Below are positions 8,701 through 18,896 of a DNA stretch of 64,000 nt, in pieces. Under the pieces are notes generated by a model that was given only the letters and a program-made list of their open reading frames with translations, did not search any database and was not told the DNA's origin. The position numbers and the translations under genes are program-made. How positions within the stretch are numbered: position 1 is the stretch's first letter; every line of letters begins with the position of its first letter. Location of the stretch: NCBI RefSeq assembly GCF_004362145.1, contig NZ_SNXC01000012.1, positions 310,001-374,000 on the forward strand, read 5' to 3'. Origin of the DNA: Marinomonas balearica (GTDB taxonomy: Bacteria; Pseudomonadota; Gammaproteobacteria; Pseudomonadales; Marinomonadaceae).

Positions 8701-11700
8701 GCATGGACTATTCCTGTAAGAGAGAGCATAAAACTACTGCGTGTTGCATTGACTGCGGGAATGGATGTTGGAGATCGTATCTGGATTAGTTACAGCGCTT
8801 TCCATATTTTAAAGCTGATGAAATTGGCGGGTTTCTCTATCGCTGAGCTTCAGGCAGAAACGAAAACGATCCGCCCGATAATTGAGAGTATGGGGGATCC
8901 CAATACAATCGAAGTATTGGAAATACTAGAAAGAAACAATCGCCTTCTTTCTGGTGAAAGCAGCAATTTGTATTCTTGGGATGAAGAAGGGTTTAGTGAA
9001 GACGAATTCGTTCAGGGGATGGAAGATCAAAAACATGCCTTGTGTCTGAATTATTATCACACGTCAAAAATGCTGGAATGCCTTCTATTTGGTCGTTTTG
9101 AGGAAGGTGTTGCCATGGCGAATCAAGCAGAAGCAACCTTGCCTGCGACGTTTGGTTGGTTAACGAATGCGGAATATTATTTTATACAAAGTCTGTTATT
9201 GACTTCACTTGAAGACGGTCACCCGTTTGTTGAGCGTCGCCAAAAACAGCTGCATAGTAATCTCAGCCGTTTAAAAGATTGGGCAAATCACAATGCGCAT
9301 AATTTTATCCATAGAGAGCTTTTGTTAGAGGCAGAAATTGCTCGGCTCGAAGGAAACGACACCAGTGCCATTGATTTGTATGACAAAGCCATTGAGCTGG
9401 CTTTAGATAACGGATTCAAACAGCATGCCGCACTCGCAAATGAGCTGGCCGCGCGCTTTTGGCAGAATAAAAATAAGCGTAAGTTTGCTTACTATTATCT
9501 GCGAGAAGCGCATCACGGTTACATGAGCTGGGGCGCATACGCAAAAGCAAATCAACTCGAGAAAGATTATCCCGAATTAATTCGCAGCCGCGATACATAT
9601 TCGGAACACTACACCTCCCAGAGTTTCTCTGAGACCACCATTAGCTCAGGTAATTTGGATCTAATGTCGGTCATGAGAGCCGTTCAAATTATTTCTGAAG
9701 AAATCGTACTTGAGCAGCTGCTTGAGAAAATGATGTCGACCATTTTGGCGGAGGCTGGCGCTCAAAAGGGCACGCTCGTTCTAAATATGGATGGGCAATG
9801 GCGAGTTCAGGCATCGGGAAATATTCAAGGTGATGAAATTGAGGTTATGCAAGATCGTGCGCTGTCAGATGACTTGAAGCATGAGCTACCGCTGTCCATT
9901 ATTACCTATGTTAGACGTACTCATGTGCCTGTGATCATTGATGATGCGCGTCAAAATAACAATTATCGTAAAGATGTCTATGTGGCGAAAAACGGACCTC
10001 TGTCTGTTCTGTGTTACCCAATATTGAAGCGTGGGAAAATCATAGGATTGTTGTATTTGGAGAACAACTTAGTCTCTTCTGCGTTTACATCCGATCGTTT
10101 GCAGGCGCTCAATATTCTAGCGGGACAAGCCGCTATCTCCATAGAAAATGCCATGGTTTACGAAACGCTTGAAAAGCGTGTAAACAAACGGACAGAGCAA
10201 TTGAACGACGCCAAGGTGCTTGCTGAGGAAGCGAACCGCGCTAAATCGTTGTTTCTTGCTACTATGAGCCATGAAATTCGAACGCCGATGAACGCCATTA
10301 TTGGTCTAAGTCGCTTGATACTTAAGACGCCGCTTAACACAGATCAAAAAGACTTTATGGACAAAGTCCTTGAATCCGCAGAAGGGTTACTGGGCATTAT
10401 CAACGATATTCTGGATTACTCGAAAATCGAAGCGCATAAAATGGTTCTGGAGCAAACGCGATTTGAGCTGCAAGATGTCCTTTCTAGAATCATTACTGTC
10501 TGCTCACTCAAGGCAAAAGAAAAAGGTTTGGAGTTGCACATCGATATTGCTCCCGATGTGCCGACCGTGCTGCTGGGCGACCCTCTTCGTTTACAGCAAG
10601 TGCTGACAAATTTGGTAATCAATGCCATCAAGTTCACTGAAATCGGCTTTATCGGCATTCGAGTGAGTTTGGAAGAGTCGAATGACGAACTGCCTCATGT
10701 TCGATTTGATGTGACCGATTCAGGCGTCGGGTTAACGCAAGATCATCAACGAGAATTGTTTAAACCCTTTACGCAGGCAGATGCTTCGATCACACGTAAA
10801 TACGGTGGTACGGGCTTAGGGCTGGCAATCTGTAGGCAGTTAGTTGAGCTTATGAAGGGGAGCATATGGGTGCGTAGCCACTTTGGCAAAGGCTCAACAT
10901 TCGGATTTAGAATCCCAGTTCATACTTATCAAGAAGAAGGGGACCTTGCTTACAAGAATTTGGACTTTTCTAAAGTCAAAGTATTGGTGGTGGATGACAG
11001 TAACGTTGCACGACGAGCACTCGTGTATATGCTCAAAGAAATAGGCGTTCAATGCGATAATGTTGGTGCGCCAATTGAAGCGTTAGAGTGCATTCGCGAA
11101 GGCAATAATGCCGCAACGAACTACGATATCCTTTTGATGGAACGTTATCTCGCAGGCGTGGATTGCCTTGATACAATACGCAAAATAAAGAAAGAATCAT
11201 CCAACCCAAATTTGGCGGGCGTGATTGTGTCGTCGTTTTCAGAGGAAGAAAAACAATTATTATGTGACGATCATGTCGTAGATGATGTCTTAGATAAACC
11301 CGTCGACTTGAGCTCATTGCGCCAGATCTTAATTGAGCATTTCCCTGATAGACTCATGGAAATGGGATCCACTGCTGACCAGACCGAGGAAACCGCGGAT
11401 TTAAAACATAAGCGGGTCTTACTAGTGGAAGACAATGAGCTGAATCGTCGCGTTGTTATGGGATATTTGGAAGAGTCTGAACTCATTATAGACACGGCGC
11501 ATAATGGGCAGGAAGCATTAGATAAGGTGGGTAACGCCCACTATGATCTGGTATTAATGGATCTTCAAATGCCGGTAATGGATGGCTTAACCGCGACTCG
11601 AAAAATTCGTACATTTTTTGATAAGAATGCACTCCCAATTGTAGCCATGACCGCTCATGCCAGTGTAGAAGATAAACAACGATGTCTAGAAGCCGGCATG

Positions 11701-12423
11701 AACGATTATGTCACTAAACCGATTGATATTGACGAGTTGTACAGGGCTTTAAGACGACATGTGTCATCGTCCACAGAAACGCCTTTGCAAGAGCCGTTGT
11801 CTGGAGAGGAAGCAGATGTGAACTTTGTTCAGTCGTTGTATAACGAAGTAGGGTTGGATACTCATCGTGCACTGTCTCGCCTTAAGCAGCGTTTACCTCT
11901 TTATGTGAGCACAGTCATTGAGTTTAATGCTTTATATCGAAATGTGGTTGAGGAACTTCAAGCTTGTTTAAAAAGTGATGATCGTGAAGCGCTCTATATT
12001 AAAGTTCATTCACTTAAGTCGAACTTAGCCTACATTGGGGCAATGTCCGCGTTTGAATTGGTACAAGATCTTGAGACGTCACTCGCAAATAACAAACCTT
12101 CTAACATTGAATTTGAGCGAGTTTGTTCAATATTGAGCCCTTTATTGAAAAAAGTTGACCAATCGGTAACAAATTTCATAAATTGCTCGCAAACTGAGCA
12201 AGAATTTAGTATATCTTCACTCAATGATTTAGTTTCTGAAATACAAACTCGTCTCGAACAGTCCGATTTTTCAGTCGAAAAGTACCTTAACGAACTGAAA
12301 AATGTCACTAAAGAGACGCCATGGTATGAACATGTTTTAGTGATAGATAAGCTAGTGGATGACGTTGAGTTTGAAAAAGCCGCTACTGTAATTACTGAGC
12401 TAAAAAAGCAACTCGAGCTATAG
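5725..12423 (+). CDS. Ser/Thr kinase-AAA ATPase-GAF-hybrid histidine kinase with two receivers and HPt
   Basis: A 2232-residue cytoplasmic multi-domain sensor. Residues about 7-260 form a protein kinase domain: VAMK (Lys36), HGDLTPRN (Asp129, where the usual catalytic-loop Lys is Thr) and DFG. Residues about 300-600 are a predicted ATPase with Walker A GYAGIGKS (Lys334) and Walker B IFWDD. About 700-1290 is a helical TPR-like region; 1310-1470 is GAF; a coiled coil links to HisKA (SHEIRTP, His1516) and HATPase (DSGVGL, GGTGLGL). Receiver 1 (1750-1872) has Glu1806 where the phospho-accepting Asp is expected. Receiver 2 (1894-2012) is intact (Asp1946). HPt (2035-2149) carries His2095 in HSLKS. 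There are no membrane segments. A diguanylate cyclase response regulator starts 7 nt downstream and is the likely phosphorelay output. The input signal is unknown. Confidence 0.92.
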   Translation: MIEIPGYQVQSLLSEGKNSLVFKAIRQVDSLPVAMKLLRDEFPTIDQINAFKREYSICSKLEHVTGVVNVMALERYESSVCIVYEYVSGSSLSTYLTQHSVSLREALSIALRIATSLSEIHGEQVIHGDLTPRNILWDSRQDTLKLLDFGIACEFGVREPRSHSQNFLGSLHYTSPEQTGRVNRALDYRADYYSLGATLYHLLSAQPPFETEDPVHLIHCHLAVEPTPLVSLISSVPKAVSDVVQKLLAKTPEGRYQSASGLIHDLRRCIDELDLHNKISDFMIGQRDQSSSFSISNKLYGREKQIAQLSNAVDSSFSGDAVFGLISGYAGIGKSALINELRQPIEAKNGFFIQGKFDQYNRDLPYSAIKSACHDLIGQILSEDETKIEVWRESLVDVLGENGRVMTDFIPDLSLIIGDQPKLADVSAIESQNRFNIVFPRFIELFSDEKHPLVIFWDDLQWADSASLQLIENIARNSQMHHLLLLGAYRENEITAADKLLLVLKEIRQQAHFRVINISLEALSLEHVESLIADTVNRNDPDQKALAKRCFNKTLGNPFFLNQLLEALHKEALLYFDRLDGRWSWNIDRIDAWQVSDNVVDLMQSKIHRLPQESQTLCQLAACIGNEFDLVTLASLDNREINDVEQHIHNAVSQGIVIYKGRLSSTRSTSSMRYRFLHDQVQQAAYFLASDVERSDAHFKLGKLLIGRDKGELVAEDLFSIVNHLNRSISLIDSEEFKLKLVHYNLAACQRAKRTNAYDLALTYINVANELLGESAWEANSDLKFECTKESAEAEQLCGDIEAAHAHCHALLEHASSDLAKADVYALQTELYSNHGRFSEALESGCAGIRLLGIHWPDDSEELEQAMLSESERINAYLANNTVSSLLALPEMSDATQVTLSKLYGLIWGPAINVNLPMSTLAVVKMVVQSIEYGNGDISPFGYANYGSMLSAFFGDYQSGYDFGELAVNLVEKTNNIPYRCKVYTMFGVTNSAWTIPVRESIKLLRVALTAGMDVGDRIWISYSAFHILKLMKLAGFSIAELQAETKTIRPIIESMGDPNTIEVLEILERNNRLLSGESSNLYSWDEEGFSEDEFVQGMEDQKHALCLNYYHTSKMLECLLFGRFEEGVAMANQAEATLPATFGWLTNAEYYFIQSLLLTSLEDGHPFVERRQKQLHSNLSRLKDWANHNAHNFIHRELLLEAEIARLEGNDTSAIDLYDKAIELALDNGFKQHAALANELAARFWQNKNKRKFAYYYLREAHHGYMSWGAYAKANQLEKDYPELIRSRDTYSEHYTSQSFSETTISSGNLDLMSVMRAVQIISEEIVLEQLLEKMMSTILAEAGAQKGTLVLNMDGQWRVQASGNIQGDEIEVMQDRALSDDLKHELPLSIITYVRRTHVPVIIDDARQNNNYRKDVYVAKNGPLSVLCYPILKRGKIIGLLYLENNLVSSAFTSDRLQALNILAGQAAISIENAMVYETLEKRVNKRTEQLNDAKVLAEEANRAKSLFLATMSHEIRTPMNAIIGLSRLILKTPLNTDQKDFMDKVLESAEGLLGIINDILDYSKIEAHKMVLEQTRFELQDVLSRIITVCSLKAKEKGLELHIDIAPDVPTVLLGDPLRLQQVLTNLVINAIKFTEIGFIGIRVSLEESNDELPHVRFDVTDSGVGLTQDHQRELFKPFTQADASITRKYGGTGLGLAICRQLVELMKGSIWVRSHFGKGSTFGFRIPVHTYQEEGDLAYKNLDFSKVKVLVVDDSNVARRALVYMLKEIGVQCDNVGAPIEALECIREGNNAATNYDILLMERYLAGVDCLDTIRKIKKESSNPNLAGVIVSSFSEEEKQLLCDDHVVDDVLDKPVDLSSLRQILIEHFPDRLMEMGSTADQTEETADLKHKRVLLVEDNELNRRVVMGYLEESELIIDTAHNGQEALDKVGNAHYDLVLMDLQMPVMDGLTATRKIRTFFDKNALPIVAMTAHASVEDKQRCLEAGMNDYVTKPIDIDELYRALRRHVSSSTETPLQEPLSGEEADVNFVQSLYNEVGLDTHRALSRLKQRLPLYVSTVIEFNALYRNVVEELQACLKSDDREALYIKVHSLKSNLAYIGAMSAFELVQDLETSLANNKPSNIEFERVCSILSPLLKKVDQSVTNFINCSQTEQEFSISSLNDLVSEIQTRLEQSDFSVEKYLNELKNVTKETPWYEHVLVIDKLVDDVEFEKAATVITELKKQLEL

Positions 12424-12430
12424 TACTTTT

Positions 12431-13375
12431 ATGATTAGCAAAGAACGGCCAACCGTACTCATCGTTGATGATGAAAAGAGTAATTTGCGTATTCTCAGCG
12501 ATATATTACGAGAAGACGTTAGCGTGATTTTGGCGAAGGACGGTCGACAAGCCATCGCCAAAGCAAGGCAAATGAAACCAGATTTGATGTTGCTTGACGT
12601 TGTTATGCCGGGTATGGACGGTTTTTCTGTTATCTCGGAATTAAAAAGATTACCGGAAACCAGCTCAATCCCTGTTATTTTTGTCAGTGCGTTGAGTGAC
12701 GTTGACAGCGAGGCAAATGGACTTAGGCTTGGCGCATGCGATTATATCCATAAACCGTTCCATGCAGATATTGTTAAAGCCAGAGTGCAATTGCATTTGA
12801 AGCTTCTTCAGCAGCGCTCCATGCTTGAGCGCCTTTCCAACATCGACCCTCTTACGTCTGTGGCAAATAGACGTAAGTTTGATGAAAGCCTTAAGGTAAC
12901 GTGGGAGCAAAGCCAAGAGCAAAAGTTTCCGTTTGCCTTGGTCATGATTGATGTCGATTATTTTAAACAGTATAACGATACGTTTGGCCATGCTGCGGGT
13001 GATGCGGTACTAGAGAAGGTGGCCGCAGCCATTGAATCTTGTATCGACCCAGAAGACGATTTGGTTGCGCGATACGGCGGAGAAGAGTTCGTACTGGTGC
13101 TCACTAAAAAAGACGAAGAGTGTACACAACGCCTTACAAAAGCGTGTTGGAACGCAGTGAAAGAGCTGAACATTCCTCATTTACGAGAAGATTCTATAGA
13201 ACATATAACGGTGAGTATGGGAGGCGTATATTGTTCGCCTGATTCTACTTCAGAGCCGTTGGAGGCACTCGGTGAGGCCGATCAATTGCTTTACAAAGCA
13301 AAGCAGAACGGTCGCAACTGTATCCTGTGGGGAGTGGGGCAAAACTCTTCTACGAACAACCCTCTTTGTGTCTAG
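12431..13375 (+). CDS. Response regulator with GGDEF domain (diguanylate cyclase)
   Basis: A 314-residue protein with an N-terminal receiver (acidic pair in VDDE, phospho-acceptor Asp56 in LLDVVMPGMDG, KP near residue 110) and a C-terminal GGDEF domain with an intact GGEEF signature (RYGGEEFVLVL) and DVDYFKQYND. It should make cyclic di-GMP when phosphorylated. The inhibitory I-site RxxD upstream of GGEEF is absent (PEDD, so Arg is replaced by Pro), which suggests little product feedback. It begins 7 nt after the giant hybrid kinase with no strong ribosome binding site of its own, so translational coupling is likely. The HPt domain of the kinase is the natural phosphodonor. A 15-bp hairpin follows the stop codon. 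Confidence 0.92.
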   Translation: MISKERPTVLIVDDEKSNLRILSDILREDVSVILAKDGRQAIAKARQMKPDLMLLDVVMPGMDGFSVISELKRLPETSSIPVIFVSALSDVDSEANGLRLGACDYIHKPFHADIVKARVQLHLKLLQQRSMLERLSNIDPLTSVANRRKFDESLKVTWEQSQEQKFPFALVMIDVDYFKQYNDTFGHAAGDAVLEKVAAAIESCIDPEDDLVARYGGEEFVLVLTKKDEECTQRLTKACWNAVKELNIPHLREDSIEHITVSMGGVYCSPDSTSEPLEALGEADQLLYKAKQNGRNCILWGVGQNSSTNNPLCV

Positions 13376-13382
13376 TTATTAA

Positions 13383-13418
13383 TGTGAGTTCTCAAATTTC
13401 TGGATTTGAGAACTCACA
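13383..13418. other. Perfect 15-bp stem-loop at convergent gene ends
   Basis: TGTGAGTTCTCAAAT and its exact complement flank a TTCTGG loop. It lies 8 nt after the stop of the diguanylate cyclase gene and before the convergent putA-tail gene. No T-run follows on either strand, so it is not a textbook intrinsic terminator. It may block 3' exonucleases or mark a Rho-dependent end. Confidence 0.7.
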
Positions 13419-13491
13419 CGTAAGTGCTATATCCGCGATAACCTCGTCCCATTTTATCTTAAATCTATGTCTGTTTGGACGTGTTCCTTTC

Positions 13492-14181
13492 TTACTGATC
13501 CTCGTGGCTGCCCAATGCGAGTAAGCTAGCATTTCCCCCAATGGCTGTGGTGTTCGTGCTTACCGTTTGTTCTGTTACAAAACGCAGTACGTAATGTGGT
13601 GCGGCAATGGTTGATAAGTTTTGCCAGTCAGTCTCTTCGCACAGCTGGGAAATGAGCCCCGACTTCATGGACAGTTTTTGGTTTAAATCTTGAGCTGTAT
13701 TCTGATCACATATAGCCGCAACCCCCGCTAAATGATCGGCGGCGATAATCGAGTCTTGGGCTGAATCTGCGACATTTTGTACAATATGTTCTGGCAACAC
13801 CGAGGCAAGTGAATCCATTAACTTCTGCCCTTCAACTCCGACCGTAATCACAGTGTTGCCAGCAATTAAAGCAGCATATACTTGACCAACAAGGCCTACT
13901 TTTACTTGCTCGCTGGTTGTATCGGTTGCAGTACACAGAAAGACGCCTCGACCGCGCGTGGAGAGCTCATTGCTTTCCCCTGTAGGCCCCGGCATTGTGT
14001 GTGGCTCACTTATTTGGCGCATCGCATTGTCAATTTGCCATGTTGCCATAGACGCTTGATTTTCACTCAGCAGCCGAGCTGAGCGTGTCAGTAGATTTGC
14101 ACGTGCTTCAACGCCTAGACTGTCCCAATGTTCGAACACCTCTAACGCGACGTTAATTTGAATGGGTTGTACGATAGACAT
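13492..14181 (-). CDS. Free-standing PutA C-terminal domain (non-catalytic aldehyde dehydrogenase-like fold)
   Basis: A 229-residue protein matching the extreme C-terminal domain of long PutA proteins rather than a complete enzyme: MPGPTGESNEL, an internal GNTVITVG segment, and the ending VTEQTVSTNTTAIGGNASLLALG, which resembles the E. coli PutA terminus (SVNTAAAGGNASLMTIG). In long PutAs this domain lacks catalytic residues and is thought to cover the substrate channel or support oligomer contacts. Here it is a separate gene, 27 nt after the putA stop codon, with a strong AAGGAG site 9 nt before its ATG, so it is not simply a sequencing frameshift. The added lengths (1040 plus 229) equal that of a long PutA. 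I infer that it binds PutA non-covalently. Confidence 0.82.
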   Translation of the reverse strand: MSIVQPIQINVALEVFEHWDSLGVEARANLLTRSARLLSENQASMATWQIDNAMRQISEPHTMPGPTGESNELSTRGRGVFLCTATDTTSEQVKVGLVGQVYAALIAGNTVITVGVEGQKLMDSLASVLPEHIVQNVADSAQDSIIAADHLAGVAAICDQNTAQDLNQKLSMKSGLISQLCEETDWQNLSTIAAPHYVLRFVTEQTVSTNTTAIGGNASLLALGSHEDQ

Positions 14182-14190
14182 AATACGCTT

Positions 14191-14196
14191 CTCCTT
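14191..14196 (-). promoter_or_regulatory. Ribosome binding site of the split putA tail gene
   Basis: AAGGAG on the minus strand, 9 nt before the ATG at 14181 and downstream of the putA TAA at 14209-14211. It shows that the tail is translated independently from the same message. Confidence 0.8.
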
Positions 14197-14208
14197 TTTT
14201 AACGTCGT

Positions 14209-17200
14209 TTAAATGTATTGTTCAATAGCAAAACGTTGTAAATAGTGAGGGCCGCCTGCTTTAGGACCCGTGCCCGATAAGCCTTGTCCACCGAAGGGTT
14301 GAACCCCTACCACAGCGCCGACTTGATCGCGGTTGATGTAGAGATTGCCAACACGAGCGCGTTGAGCGATTCGAGCGCAGGTCGTCTCGTTACGGCTGTG
14401 AACGCCCATCGTCAGGCCGAACCCTGAGCGGTTGATCGTATCAATGATGTTATCTAGGTCGTGTGCTTGGTAACGAACAACATGCAAAATAGGGCCGAAT
14501 TTTTCGTCGGTAAGCTGATCGATGGACTCTATTTCAAATGCGGTTGGTGCTACGAAGGTGCCGTTGTTTGCAACGTCTGGCAAGTCGGATTGAGCAATCA
14601 ATTTACCGACAGATCTCATATGTTCAATGTGCTCTAGCAACATGTCTTGCGCTTTTTTATCGATAACGGGCCCTACGTCGGTGCTGTGTAGGTAAGGTAA
14701 CCCTACAGATTGTTCCTTCATTGCGCCCTTGATCATAGGAATGACTCTATCAGCAATGTCTGCCTGAACAAACATCACACGCAGTGCGGAACAACGCTGG
14801 CCTGAAGACGCAAAAGCAGAACGGACAGCGTCGCGAACAACCTGTTCTGGCAATGAGGTTGAATCAATGATCATCGCGTTCTGACCACCTGTTTCTGCAA
14901 TGACTGGGACGGGCGCGACACCACGAGCGGCTAATGTACGATTGATTAACTGCGCTGTACCCGTAGAGCCTGTAAAAGCCACACCTGCGATGCGTTTGTC
15001 TTGGGTGAGCGGCGCACCGACTGTCGCGCCATCTCCTGGCAGAAAATGCAGTACATCGCTCGGAATGCCCGCTTCGTGTAGCATTTGAACTGCTCGGTAA
15101 GCAATCAAAGACGTTTGCTCGGCAGGCTTACAAATCACCGTGTTTCCGGATACCAGTGCGGCAACAACTTGACCGGTAAAGATGGCCAATGGGAAGTTCC
15201 ATGGACTGATACATGCGAAAATACCGCGCCCTTTTAGTCGGATTGTTTTTGATTCACCTTGATAGTTCTTAAACGTCGTTGGGTGCTCAAATTGGTTACG
15301 TGCTTCTTGAGCGTAATAACGGCAAAAATCAACGGCTTCGCGAACTTCATCGATGCTGTCTTGAATGGTTTTTCCTGCCTCACGATGACAAAGCGCCATT
15401 AACTCAGGGTAGTTTTCTTCCATTAGATCGGCCATTTTATCTAAACACATAGCGCGTTCTGAAGCGGGTTTTGTGTTCCACTCAGGAAAAGCGGCTTCTG
15501 CTTTATCAATAGCACACGTCACAACGTTTTTATTGGCCCAATCTATACGTCCCGTGTTTTGGCTGTGATCATATGGACTGTTGATGATATGAGTGTCGCT
15601 GGTTTCGCTGTTCAGTCCGCCTACGATTGGAAAAGCTCGCCATTGCGTGCGTTGCCCCATAAAAGCATCTATTTTTGCTTTGAATGGTATCCATTCGGAC
15701 TCTATTTCGATGTTGGGGCCGCATGAATTTTTACGGTTTTCAAACAGGTCGATGGGTAATTTTATGTGGGGATTATGAAGCGTTTTACGGCCTTTAAGGG
15801 TCGTAACGGGGTGATCGACAAGATCGGCGACTGGGTAGGTCGCATCAACAAGGCGGTGAACAAATGAGCTGTTTGCGCCGTTTTCGAGTAGGCGGCGAAC
15901 TAGGTAGGGCAGTAAGTCCTTATGGCTTCCAACGGGTGCATAGATTCGTACACAAACATCGTGTTCTTTCATTAAACTGTTGTAAAGCGCATCGCCCATG
16001 CCGTGCAAACGTTGAAACTCAAACTCGTCATTGTAGGCACCTAGCTGCTCCGCCAGACAATAGATCGTGGCGATGGTATGAGCATTGTGACTCGCAAATT
16101 GTGGGAAGATATGCTGACGAGTGTGTTCGCTTAGCAAGAAGTGAGCGCAGGCTAAATAAGACACATCCGTCGATTCTTTTCGGGTATAGACAGGGTAGCC
16201 ACTCAAGCCTTTTTGTTGGCAAAGCTTGATCTCAGAATCCCAATAAGCGCCTTTAACTAGGCGAACAGGGATACGGTCTCCTTGTTCTTTCGAAAGGGCT
16301 GCAAGCCATGTAAGGACGGGTAAAGCCCGTTTCGAATACGCCTGTATGACAAGACCGAATAGCCCCCAGCCTTTTGCGGCATCGTCGCGATATAATTTTT
16401 CAAAGAGACGCAAAGACAGTTCCAAACGATCCGCCTCTTCGGCATCAATCGTGATGCCAACGTTTAAAGCGCGGGCTTTTTTGATCAAGCCTTTCACGCT
16501 TTCAAAAAGCTCCGTCATCACACGTGCTTCATTGCCTGCTTCATAACGTGGGTGAAGTGCAGAAAGCTTGATGGAGATCGTTGGACGATGGCCTTTGTTG
16601 TCGGTATCTTTGCCAACGGACTCAACGGCGTCTTCATAGGATTTTAAGTATTTTCTGGCATCGTCTGAAGTTAAAGCCGCTTCACCGAGCATGTCGAATG
16701 AGTAGGTGTACCCCTTGTCACGGTAACTTTGTCCTCGTGTTAGCGCTTCATGAATACTGCGACCTAATACAAATTGATGTCCCATGATTTTCATCGCTTG
16801 ATTCATCGCCTTACGAATGACAGGCTCAGAAACACGGTTAACCATACGATTGACTAGGTTAGCAGGTCGGCCGTCCTCCTTTTCATTCATGGTAACGACT
16901 TTACCTGTTAACATCAGACCCCAAGTTGATGCGTTTACAAAGAAAGAGTCGGAATTTTTAGCATGAGACGCCCAATCGGCAACGCTTAATCGGTCTTTAA
17001 TGAAGGCATCTGCGGTTTCTTTGTCGGGTACTCGCATGAGCGCTTCCGCGAGACACATGAGCAAGATCCCTTCTTTCGTATCTAAGCTGTATTCCAGTAA
17101 CAATGCGTCTATCATCGAGGTGGATTCGTCGTCTTTACGAACATTTTCAATGAGGTGGGTTGCAGCCTCTGTACATGTTTTTAATTGAGTATCCGTCGGC

Positions 17201-17331
17201 TGCGCTAAAGGCAGTAGCTGTGAGAGCCACTGATCCTCGTTTACTGTGTAAAGTGGCGAAATACGTTGCCAAAGTTCGTTCAGCGGACGCTGTATGAAGT
17301 TAGGTTGTAACACCTCTAGCGCGTTAAACAT
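14209..17331 (-). CDS. putA: Bifunctional proline dehydrogenase / L-glutamate gamma-semialdehyde dehydrogenase PutA
   Basis: Oxidises proline to glutamate in two steps, with FAD-dependent proline dehydrogenase passing electrons to quinone and NAD-dependent aldehyde dehydrogenase completing the reaction. The 1040 residues contain an alpha-helical arm, a proline dehydrogenase barrel at about residues 200-480 (ISIKLSALHPRYE, VRLVKGAYWDSEI, FASHNAHT, RIYAPVGSHKDLL) and an aldehyde dehydrogenase domain at about 560-1030 with catalytic Glu813 (AETGGQ) and Cys847 (SSGQRCSALR). There is no N-terminal ribbon-helix-helix DNA-binding domain, so it should not repress its own gene. The C-terminal non-catalytic domain of long PutAs is missing and encoded by the next gene. 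An AraC-type gene lies 273 bp upstream on the same strand and is a likely activator. Confidence 0.97.
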   Translation of the reverse strand: MFNALEVLQPNFIQRPLNELWQRISPLYTVNEDQWLSQLLPLAQPTDTQLKTCTEAATHLIENVRKDDESTSMIDALLLEYSLDTKEGILLMCLAEALMRVPDKETADAFIKDRLSVADWASHAKNSDSFFVNASTWGLMLTGKVVTMNEKEDGRPANLVNRMVNRVSEPVIRKAMNQAMKIMGHQFVLGRSIHEALTRGQSYRDKGYTYSFDMLGEAALTSDDARKYLKSYEDAVESVGKDTDNKGHRPTISIKLSALHPRYEAGNEARVMTELFESVKGLIKKARALNVGITIDAEEADRLELSLRLFEKLYRDDAAKGWGLFGLVIQAYSKRALPVLTWLAALSKEQGDRIPVRLVKGAYWDSEIKLCQQKGLSGYPVYTRKESTDVSYLACAHFLLSEHTRQHIFPQFASHNAHTIATIYCLAEQLGAYNDEFEFQRLHGMGDALYNSLMKEHDVCVRIYAPVGSHKDLLPYLVRRLLENGANSSFVHRLVDATYPVADLVDHPVTTLKGRKTLHNPHIKLPIDLFENRKNSCGPNIEIESEWIPFKAKIDAFMGQRTQWRAFPIVGGLNSETSDTHIINSPYDHSQNTGRIDWANKNVVTCAIDKAEAAFPEWNTKPASERAMCLDKMADLMEENYPELMALCHREAGKTIQDSIDEVREAVDFCRYYAQEARNQFEHPTTFKNYQGESKTIRLKGRGIFACISPWNFPLAIFTGQVVAALVSGNTVICKPAEQTSLIAYRAVQMLHEAGIPSDVLHFLPGDGATVGAPLTQDKRIAGVAFTGSTGTAQLINRTLAARGVAPVPVIAETGGQNAMIIDSTSLPEQVVRDAVRSAFASSGQRCSALRVMFVQADIADRVIPMIKGAMKEQSVGLPYLHSTDVGPVIDKKAQDMLLEHIEHMRSVGKLIAQSDLPDVANNGTFVAPTAFEIESIDQLTDEKFGPILHVVRYQAHDLDNIIDTINRSGFGLTMGVHSRNETTCARIAQRARVGNLYINRDQVGAVVGVQPFGGQGLSGTGPKAGGPHYLQRFAIEQYI

Positions 17332-17604
17332 GATTCGATTCTCCCACTACAAACGCTAAGCAAAAATGCTCAGTAGTCACTGTCATTTTTATAGAACATG
17401 GCGTGCTTTCTAACGTAGTGAAACGTTGGAAATAAACACCTAAATAATAAGTACACTGTAGTCGTCAGTACTGGGATTCGTCTTTCTAAATAGTCGGTTT
17501 TTTTTACAGGAAAATCGGGTTGGGTGTGCGAATACGTGTGTTTTCTTAGACAAAAGCCATTGTCAGTACGAAGAGTCGTTCAATCTAGATGAAAAGGTCT
17601 CAGT

Positions 17605-18378
17605 TTATTGATCTCTGTGCTTTTTTTGATACTTTAAGGGTGTAATCCCCAAGGTTTGAGAAAAGACATTTGTCATTGCGCTTTGGCTGGAAAATCCACA
17701 CATTTCGGCAACTTGAATAGAAGGATAGCCACTTTTTAAAAGCTCTTGCGCTCGTTCCAGTCGCTTGTTTACGAGGTACTGATGCGGGGTTTTTCCTGTA
17801 TGTTCTTTAAAGCGTTCGTGAAACTGACTGACACTCAAAAAACAAAAATTGGCTAGTTGGCTAATGTGCACTTTTTTGGATAAATTTAGCTCAATAAACT
17901 GATCTAACTTATCAATGTCTAAATGGTTGCCTCGAATGCGCGAATTTTTATTGTTTAGTTGATGTCGAATCGCGCTTAGCAAGGTATTGCCGCATGCACG
18001 AGCCAGAATCGAGTCATCGGGGTATTGTTCTAACTCCCCTGATAATGCCGAGGCCAGTATCTGTAATCTTGGGTTGAGTTCAAAATACGCCGCTTGATCG
18101 AACAGGCGTGAAACGACTTCGTATTCTTCGTCCGTGATGGCTTTTTGTGGAGGAATTGGTAAATTAACCACCATGATGCGGTTTTGACCCAGTCCGGCGA
18201 AGGCATGGCCTTCTGAAGATGGAACAATGCACCCTTCGCCGACGTGAAGTTGGCGACTGTTACCCGTTATATTAAAGTCGGTGTTGCCGTCCAATACGAC
18301 CACAAGCTGGTGGTAATCATGATCATGTGTATTCGCTTCAGCTGGTAAGCTAAAGACGTCAGAGTCGAAATTGGACAA
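17605..18378 (-). CDS. AraC family transcriptional regulator, probable regulator of putA
   Basis: A 257-residue AraC-type regulator. The N-terminal part is a cupin-like effector domain rich in His (HDHDYHQLVVVLDG, VGEGCIVPSSEGHAF). The C-terminal 100 residues hold two helix-turn-helix motifs (ISQLANFCFLSVSQFHERFKEHTGKTPHQYL and IQVAEMCGFSSQSAMTNVF). The frame opens with TTG directly after an in-frame stop and has an AGG site 7 nt upstream; no early in-frame ATG exists, so TTG is the likely start. Its position beside putA parallels the AraC-type proline regulators known next to putA in Pseudomonas and Vibrio, so proline-responsive activation is a reasonable inference. The 93-bp gap to the ABM-fold gene upstream leaves open whether they share a transcript. 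Confidence 0.85.
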   Translation of the reverse strand: MSNFDSDVFSLPAEANTHDHDYHQLVVVLDGNTDFNITGNSRQLHVGEGCIVPSSEGHAFAGLGQNRIMVVNLPIPPQKAITDEEYEVVSRLFDQAAYFELNPRLQILASALSGELEQYPDDSILARACGNTLLSAIRHQLNNKNSRIRGNHLDIDKLDQFIELNLSKKVHISQLANFCFLSVSQFHERFKEHTGKTPHQYLVNKRLERAQELLKSGYPSIQVAEMCGFSSQSAMTNVFSQTLGITPLKYQKKHRDQ

Positions 18379-18470
18379 CTAACAACCTATTCTCATCAAG
18401 TAAATTAGGGGCACTACTCGCCAGTTTTTAAAGTATAACGACGTTTACAAAGGTTGAGTAGCGCTAAGTT

Positions 18471-18773
18471 TTAGAAAGCGTCTCGTCTAGCGTGTTCTTC
18501 CAAATACAGAACCTTATAGGGTTCGACTAAGTACTCTTTCAGTTGTTTAAATGCGGGCGACTGGGCGGCTAAATTGGCGAAGTTTTGATGGTCTTCGATA
18601 GAATCCCATTTCTCAATTTCGACGATTCTATTGCGAGTGTCTGTGTCTTGAAGCAAAGAAACGGTCTGAGCTCCAGCATTGATCATGTTGGATTGATTCG
18701 ATTCCAGTAGCTTCATGAAAGGTTGAAGTTTATTGGGTTTGACTTTGAAACTAACGACAGCGGTCACGCTCAT
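18471..18773 (-). CDS. Antibiotic biosynthesis monooxygenase (ABM) fold protein
   Basis: A 100-residue dimeric alpha/beta-barrel protein with the family pattern MSVTAVVSFKVKPNKLQPF, then IVEIEKWDSIEDHQNFANL and a C-terminal strand PYKVLYLEEH. Members include small cofactor-free quinol monooxygenases (YgiN, ActVA-Orf6 types) and many uncharacterised stress proteins; the sequence does not show which. The start is supported by CAGGAGT upstream of the ATG. A quinone oxidoreductase-like gene lies upstream on the same strand, separated by a 21-bp hairpin, so a quinone-related role is possible but unproven. Confidence 0.72.
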   Translation of the reverse strand: MSVTAVVSFKVKPNKLQPFMKLLESNQSNMINAGAQTVSLLQDTDTRNRIVEIEKWDSIEDHQNFANLAAQSPAFKQLKEYLVEPYKVLYLEEHARRDAF

Positions 18774-18896
18774 AGTGTACTCCTGTTACAGGCTTTTCTA
18801 TGAGTGTGGTAAGCGGATTCACTTCTTTCAAGGAGCTTTTAGCGAAATCGTGTGAAGTTTTTAAAGGGAAGTGTGTACATAGGCTAAAAGTTTTCC

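Noticed and set aside
14182..14211. putA and the following gene as one gene broken by a frameshift
   Set aside because: The spacer holds an in-frame stop, a strong AAGGAG at correct distance and an ATG, and both parts have clean ends. A real gene split fits better, although an assembly check would settle it.
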